From the NCBI GenBank assembly GCA_021234155.1, contig JAJEKV010000012.1, positions 6,635,789 through 6,699,788 of the forward strand: a DNA stretch of 64,000 bases. The letters run 5' to 3'. The notes below the pieces were generated by a model that saw only the letters and a program-made list of their open reading frames with translations, made no database searches and was not told the origin of the DNA. Shown piece by piece: positions 59,017 through 64,000 of the stretch. Within the stretch, counting starts at the first letter, position 1. The number at the start of each line of letters is the position of its first letter. This DNA is from Isoetes taiwanensis. Taxonomy: Eukaryota > Streptophyta > Lycopodiopsida > Isoetales > Isoetaceae. A program made the position numbers and the translations under genes.

Positions 59017-62000
59017 TATGTTGCTGCTGCATTGGCAGCAGCATTTGCGTCAGAAGCTACATTTGCATCAGCATTTGCTGCTTGGAGCTGTTGTGGCTGC
59101 TGCAGAAGCTACACATGAGGAAGAGGAAAGAGGAAAGTTCACTTTAAAAGGCAAAGTTGAGCAATGATCATGCCAACAACTATCACAAGTGAAAATAATA
59201 AATGCAATGCATGCAAGACACTGATTTCGAAAGAAAATCGAAAGTACACACCTTTTTCGGCACAAAGCCTTTTGCAATCATCTTCTTCCTCCATGCTTCA
59301 TACCCGCCTTTTGCTATAATTTCCTGTAACAAATCCTCCGTGGGCATGGACCCCCAATCCTGAAACTGCATTGTATTTGAATTCACAAAAAGTTAAAGAA
59401 AAGCATTTGAAAAAAATTGTGCAAAGTGATTAAGCACTTACAAACTTAGTTTTAATGGACATAATGCCTCCAGAGCCAGTCCGCTCCGCTGCTGCCTCTT
59501 GCGTTTGGCAGCAGCATCTTTTTGCCGTTGATAATTCCTACCACAAAGCTCGACAAACCTCTTCCAACTTTCATCGTCGACATGCATTGGTTTCGGTGCG
59601 TTATTGTTTCGCACATTCCTTCGAAGATTTTCTCTATAGTTTTAAACAAAAAAAAAAAAGAATTTTTACGGGTTCATTAAAGCATAAGAAGTGATATAAT
59701 TTCTGACCTCCAGTGTTTCCACCGCTTTTTCAAGAATTTCATGACATCCATCTCGGATAGTCCATCGCCAAACTGCTCGTAGATGTACTTCAAGGTCCTC
59801 TGCAGATGACGTGGCTTTATTTCTTTAAAAAGTTTATCAACCTCCCTACAATACGTTTTCAAGGCATCCGATGCTTTATGAAAGCATACCTGCATTCAAA
59901 CATGAATTGAGAACATATGTGCATATGCTGCACATATGCTGCAGTACAAGAGAAATCTAGTTTCATCAAAACATTTACTTCCTATATTCATATTGCCATG
60001 TTCCAGATCAATCATTCACAATGATGCAGTTCAGAATGGAAATGATGCATAGCTTCAGCCTGGGTAATGAAATAAAACACAAGATATCGAAGTGCAAACA
60101 TGAAATAATGAAAAGAACATATAAAATGTTAAGGTGGCAGTCAGGAATAACAGGGAAAAGAGGGTCCAGAACTAGATTAATGTATGAATAGCAAAATCGA
60201 AGTTGTCATTGGCTGTGGCAAAGAGAATTTTAACCTGCAGTCAATGGCGGCATTTTCTATGACATATCTAGTCAATTCTATATATAGATTCAAATCTTGT
60301 CGGTAGTGATCTTACTCATAGATGTACCACAGGGTGTATCATTGTCAAGTTAGAGTGTTATTCTAGCTTGGGCATCTCTAAAAAGCTATCAGTGTGAGTT
60401 GAGCACGAATCTATCACCATAGGGCATGTGTCAAGTTAGGCAGTGATATTCTAGCATGGGCATCTGTAACCAGCAAACTGCGAGTTGAACACATCCAACA
60501 CAGAGCCGTAAGGCAATGTATACAGAGTTAGAAAAGTGTTATGATTAGTGCACTGATTTACAAGCCAGGACAATTCACCAGAATTTCTGAAATAACAAAG
60601 CAAAGGTTGCACAACAGAAAAGAAAATGTTGATAGACATTATATCAAATCTGTTGAATATCCTACGTGAACATATCCTGATTATCTTTCACAAGGAAATA
60701 ACTCTGGTTGTAAAGATCTTACCAAGAAAGTCCAAATAAAAGTGTGGCAGGAAGACGGTATTCTTTTGCCTCCAAGCTTGGCCCGTAGCAAAGGCATCTA
60801 GTCATGGCCATTATTATTCCCTAGAGCTGCTGACATGTCCTTTCATAAAGTGGCAGAATCTCATCTTCTTTTTCGCTCCTAGCTAGGCTCACTCAGTCCA
60901 TAGCTCACCTTGCTTTCAGGCTCTTGGTATCATGGTTGAAGGCAGATTTGGGTGGACGTTTGGGAGACTAGCAAGGGCAGCCTGGAGCTATTTCCAAAAA
61001 CTTACCATTCGGGTAAATATCCAGTGAAGGAGAAGCTGATTTCACACTGCTGACTGGCATAGGGTGTTTCTATTAGGCGCTTGTATCCTGCTGTATCTTT
61101 CTTTCATTTCTAAATAATGATCCAAAGTATTCATGGTACCAGAGCTCAGGGCTTGGGATGAAACTTAGCATAAATCACCTTGGGGAAACTTTGTTAGCTT
61201 TTTAGGATTAGGCGCTTCAATTTGAAAACTCAAAGAGGCAAGCTTATCTTTTGTATTTGTTAGATTCCATGCCCGTACATTGGGCGCCATTCACAAGGAC
61301 ATCTTTATTACTTCACGTCTACTACTTAGTAAAGCATGCCTTTTTCATATAGGCTGAAGATAGAGCGCATCATCGTGGTCAGCAGAATTCCGTGAACATA
61401 TACATCTTCTGTGCTAAGGTAAACATTGTTGAGAATGTGGCATTCTGACATCTCAGGTTCCTATTAACCCGTGCATTCAACAACCTTGATCTTCTAGTAA
61501 AGAACACTGACACCCGATCCTTTGCAGGACACCAGCGACGAAATGCACTGGCAGTCAATGCAGCAGCCTGAGCCTAGCCTAGCTAAGTGACCACTCTAAA
61601 TGGTGGCAGTAGGAGGATCTTTTTTGAACTGTGTAACTAGCTTAAAGTTCTTTCTTTAACAGTCTTGCAATACCATGAAAGAAGATAATTGTAGAAATAT
61701 AAAATAAAGGAAAACTAGAAAAAAGAATCATGATCTGGATTTGGAATCAGTGGATTTGAACCACCATTAAACAATTGTTAACCGTGCAATAAAATAAATA
61801 GCATCACAAAATGTTCTACTAATTAGGTAACCTAATCGTACCTCTCTTTCTGCTTCCTTTCATTTCCAATATTCCTCTCCTGTTCATTTCTTGATGGCTT
61901 GAAAGATGCATTTGAATCATCCCCTTCCTGAGTTCTTCGTACCCGATTTTCCAACTCTGTCATCAATGCACTTAAGACATCCTCTGGAACATTAGCAAGA

Positions 62001-62074
62001 AAGGTGGACAGTCGTTCTGCATTGGACGCCTCTGTGGCTACGCCTTTGCCTTTGTCAGATCTATTCACATACAC
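59017..62074 (-). pseudogene. CACTA (Ptta/En/Spm-like) transposon gene, multi-exon, frame uncertain
   Basis: Minus-strand exons with GT..AG borders: about 62074-61842 (DVLSALMTELENRVRR, charged C-end), about 59889-59709 (KTYCREVDKLFKEIKPRH, EMDVMKFLKKRWKHW), about 59643-59442 (MHVDDESWKRFVELCGRNYQ), 59365-59252 (EDLLQEIIAKGGYEAWRKKM) and 59109-59017 (QQPQQLQAANADANV, ending TAA). The E-x-W..F motif followed by a K/R-rich stretch fits the plant transposase family Ptta/En/Spm (Transposase_24). Within the third exon the start is in one frame, while SIKTKF before the donor is in another, so a small indel is likely. The first exon's membership is inferred, given a ~1.95-kb intron. The DDE transposase itself was not seen. 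Confidence 0.55.
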
Positions 62075-62471
62075 TGAAAGACAGAAAAACACGGTTATAT
62101 TCCAAAATGGAAACACCTCCGAGAACCCAGGAATAAGCAAAACGTATTTCTAATTACTTGTGTAGAAGCCTGAGAGCAATACACAAACCGGCGAGTTCGA
62201 GAGCAAGGGGGACATAGAAGATCGAAAGCAGCAGAGATATAGAAGATCCAGGCATTGGCAAGACTCGGCCATCAACCTCGATCTGGCGCCAAAGTGGTAA
62301 GATTTAATCGCGCCTTTTTTTTCCTGTTATTTTTTATCTTGCGTTAGGTTAGGTTTAGATTTTTTGGAGGCAATATTTCTACCATGGAGCCAATTGAAGA
62401 AATGTAGCTTTTTACTTTCTATTTTACCATGAGCAAAATTTTTGGGTTCTTTTGGAGTGCTTTATTTTACA

Positions 62472-62760
62472 ATGGATCCATTCAAAAATTGCATATGAAT
62501 TATGAAATGTTTCTTATTTACTTTCAATTTTTTTCTAGACAATATATGTAGCATGGGTCTTGTGCCACTACATTTGCAAATGTAAAATGGTTTGAGGTCA
62601 ATATTTTTACCATGGTTTGTGTCACTAGATCCAATTTCAAAATGTCAATTGAAATGTTGTTTTTTTACTTTTTTTTTTTTTGCTAGGCAATATTCTTACC
62701 ATAGTTTTTTGTGTCACTAGATCCATTCAAAAATTGCATATGAATTATGAAATCTTTCTT
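62472..62760. repeat. direct repeat, period ~246 bp
   Basis: GATCCATTCAAAAATTGCAT.. followed by ATGAATTATGAAAT occurs at about 62474 and 62719, identical over about 38 bp. Related words (CAATATTYTTACCATRG) recur between the copies. Confidence 0.8.
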
Positions 62761-62763
62761 TTT

Positions 62764-62790
62764 GGGTTGCCCCTAGGGGGGCAAGCCCTT
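62764..62790. repeat. GC-rich imperfect palindrome
   Basis: GGGTTGCCCCTAGGGGGGCAAGCCC pairs GGGYTTGCCCC with its complement around a CTAG centre, with one bulge. Role unknown. Confidence 0.6.
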
Positions 62791-62866
62791 GTTTATGTGG
62801 GTTTATGGCATATTCTAAGCATATGTCAGTATATGCTAGGAATATGTCAATGACTGCTAAAAACTT

Positions 62867-63181
62867 ACTATGGGGTGTAAATTGGCGGTGGCTGCTGTTG
62901 TTGGGCAGCCATTTGGAAACCGGCTAACTGGTTCTCATATCCATTCCGGCCCCCTGTTCCCACTTCCATGTTCCCTGTTCCGAGTCGCTCTGAAGAAGCT
63001 TTGCCAGAAAATCGAAGATGCTATGCCCATGTTCTGTGTTCTATGGAATAGGACATGCTTCTCGAGCTATGTTGCAGGTTTTTCTTACCTTTCTTCGAGT
63101 ACTGCAAGCCCGCTGGCATCATTTATTGGCGTAACAGAGTTTGGAGCGTCTGTAATCATCTGTAATCGGTTAAGGATTTGA
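62867..63181 (+). other. unassigned 103-codon open frame
   Basis: Open from ATG at 62870 to 63181, Cys/Ser/Phe-rich, with no recognised domain. It could be the 5' part of the PPR gene downstream or fortuitous. Confidence 0.2.
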
Positions 63182-63773
63182 AGGCCCTCTGTGTCAGGGT
63201 TCGTGAAGCTCTAATCGCCTTGAATAAATCTGATGCTCTTTTGTGAAAATTTGTCAAAGGCTATTGACGAATTCCGCAGCTAGCATGATGCTACGGAACT
63301 GCAAGATACATTTGATTCTTACTAGAGCTAGTGACATAAATTTGGTCAGAAGATTTGAGTCTCGATGTAGGTGACTCTACATAGAAGAAATCTAGTAAGC
63401 CAGCATTAGTAAAAGCTTAGAAACTCCAAAAATTGTCCCCTGTCGAACAAAACAAATGTTGCCGCCGCCGCTGCCATAAATTCGTTGTAGTGGATAAAGT
63501 TTTGGGGGATCAGTTGATGATGTAGGAGCTGCAAGCCCTAACAACATGGAGCGTTAAGCTCCATCAAATGTTCCGCATCATTCTCCGGATATTGAGAGAG
63601 ACAGCAGCAGCTGCAAAGGCTATTTAGAAGGCATCCCGCCAGTTCTCCTGTTTTTGCAAAGTAATCGAAAATAGAAGATTGCTAAGGTTATGAGAAGTCT
63701 GCATTTTGTTGGGGATTGAGAACAGGCAAGCGTTTCATGCGTAACTTTTCTACATGTTCAACTGCTAGATTAG

Positions 63774-64000
63774 ATTCAAAATATAGAGAGGATATTAATT
63801 TGGGCTTGGTGTATCAGGGAAATTGCAACTATTGCATTTCTGCTTCTGAGGAGTGTCTTGAAGAAACAATCTTGGACCAAAGGAAGGCATGTCCATGCTC
63901 AAATCATTAGGAACAGAATCGGGCCACATAAACTCTTATGGAACGCCCTGATTAATATGTATATTAAGTGTAGAACCATAAGAGATGCATGCCTTCTGTT
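63774..64000 (+). CDS. PPR protein (PLS-type), partial, cut by window edge
   Basis: From the stop at 63771-63773 a frame stays open to the window end. It encodes FLLLRSVLKKQSWTKGRHVH followed by AQIIRNRIG and LLWNALINMYIKCRTIRDA. The G-R-x-(L/V)-H-(A)-x-I and N-x-L-(I)-x-M-Y-x-K-C pattern is typical of plant PLS-class pentatricopeptide proteins that act on organellar RNA, often in C-to-U editing. No in-frame ATG precedes it, and an unrelated frame is open upstream (63716-63910). So the 5' exon, a frameshift or pseudogene status cannot be settled here. Confidence 0.75.
   Translation, partial: MQNIERILIWAWCIREIATIAFLLLRSVLKKQSWTKGRHVHAQIIRNRIGPHKLLWNALINMYIKCRTIRDACLL

Noticed and set aside
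63485-63494. GTTGTAGTG as the second CACTA terminus
   Set aside because: It resembles the reverse of CACTACAA, but the next bases fit poorly, there are no subterminal repeats, and the 3-bp flanks (GCT versus GAT) do not match.

Overview
The window looks like nuclear DNA of a land plant with a large, repeat-rich, AT-rich genome. Genes are spliced with GT..AG introns and lie far apart among decayed transposons. A PPR fragment at the right edge, a plant-type FAN1 and a plant TPR protein fix the lineage as embryophyte. The old LINEs, the DUF7869-type element and the coiled-coil LINE ORF1 remnants make a fern or lycophyte my best guess, but the species cannot be told from the sequence.

Two host genes can be modelled with confidence. 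FAN1 (24219-29447, + strand, 15 exons, 954 codons) is a Fanconi-associated structure-specific nuclease and appears intact. A two-exon TPR protein (49705-48083, - strand, 476 aa) resembles the Arabidopsis At2g29670/At1g07280 group. A partial PPR protein runs off the right edge. Short coding traces of unknown identity lie at 40.8-43.2 kb and 45.44-45.75 kb.

Region by region: 0.6-8.8 kb holds a decayed L1-like LINE (- strand), an LTR-like direct repeat pair and a tRNA-like B-box cluster. 9.4-17.2 kb is the most unusual stretch. It has a decayed - strand gene with a ParB-like segment and a possible C-terminal DNA-methylase motif. Next comes an array of 16-bp GATCGCGGTCGCGATC-like palindromes, then a divergently transcribed + strand gene with a DUF8039-like N-terminus and a DUF7869-type DDE catalytic core. 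17.6-23.9 kb carries LINE 3' fragments, one with a perfect 12-bp target duplication, and a Copia integrase remnant. 24.2-29.4 kb is FAN1. 31.6-38.2 kb is a nest of a Copia-like LTR pair and ORF1-only LINE copies. 38-48 kb is mostly tandem duplications and gene traces. 48-50 kb is the TPR gene. 50.2-56.7 kb contains two hAT-type MITEs with perfect 8-bp target duplications, a different LINE reverse transcriptase, and large direct repeats. 57.2-62.1 kb holds a CACTA terminus with subterminal repeats and a multi-exon En/Spm-like gene.

A recurring theme is a LINE 3' module: a small stem-loop, then GTGGACG(A)TAAAA, then a pentanucleotide tail. It ends an ORF1-only element and an RT-bearing element, so a trans-mobilised ORF1-only family is a plausible reading. 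Most transposon genes here carry stops or frameshifts; only FAN1 and the TPR gene look functional.
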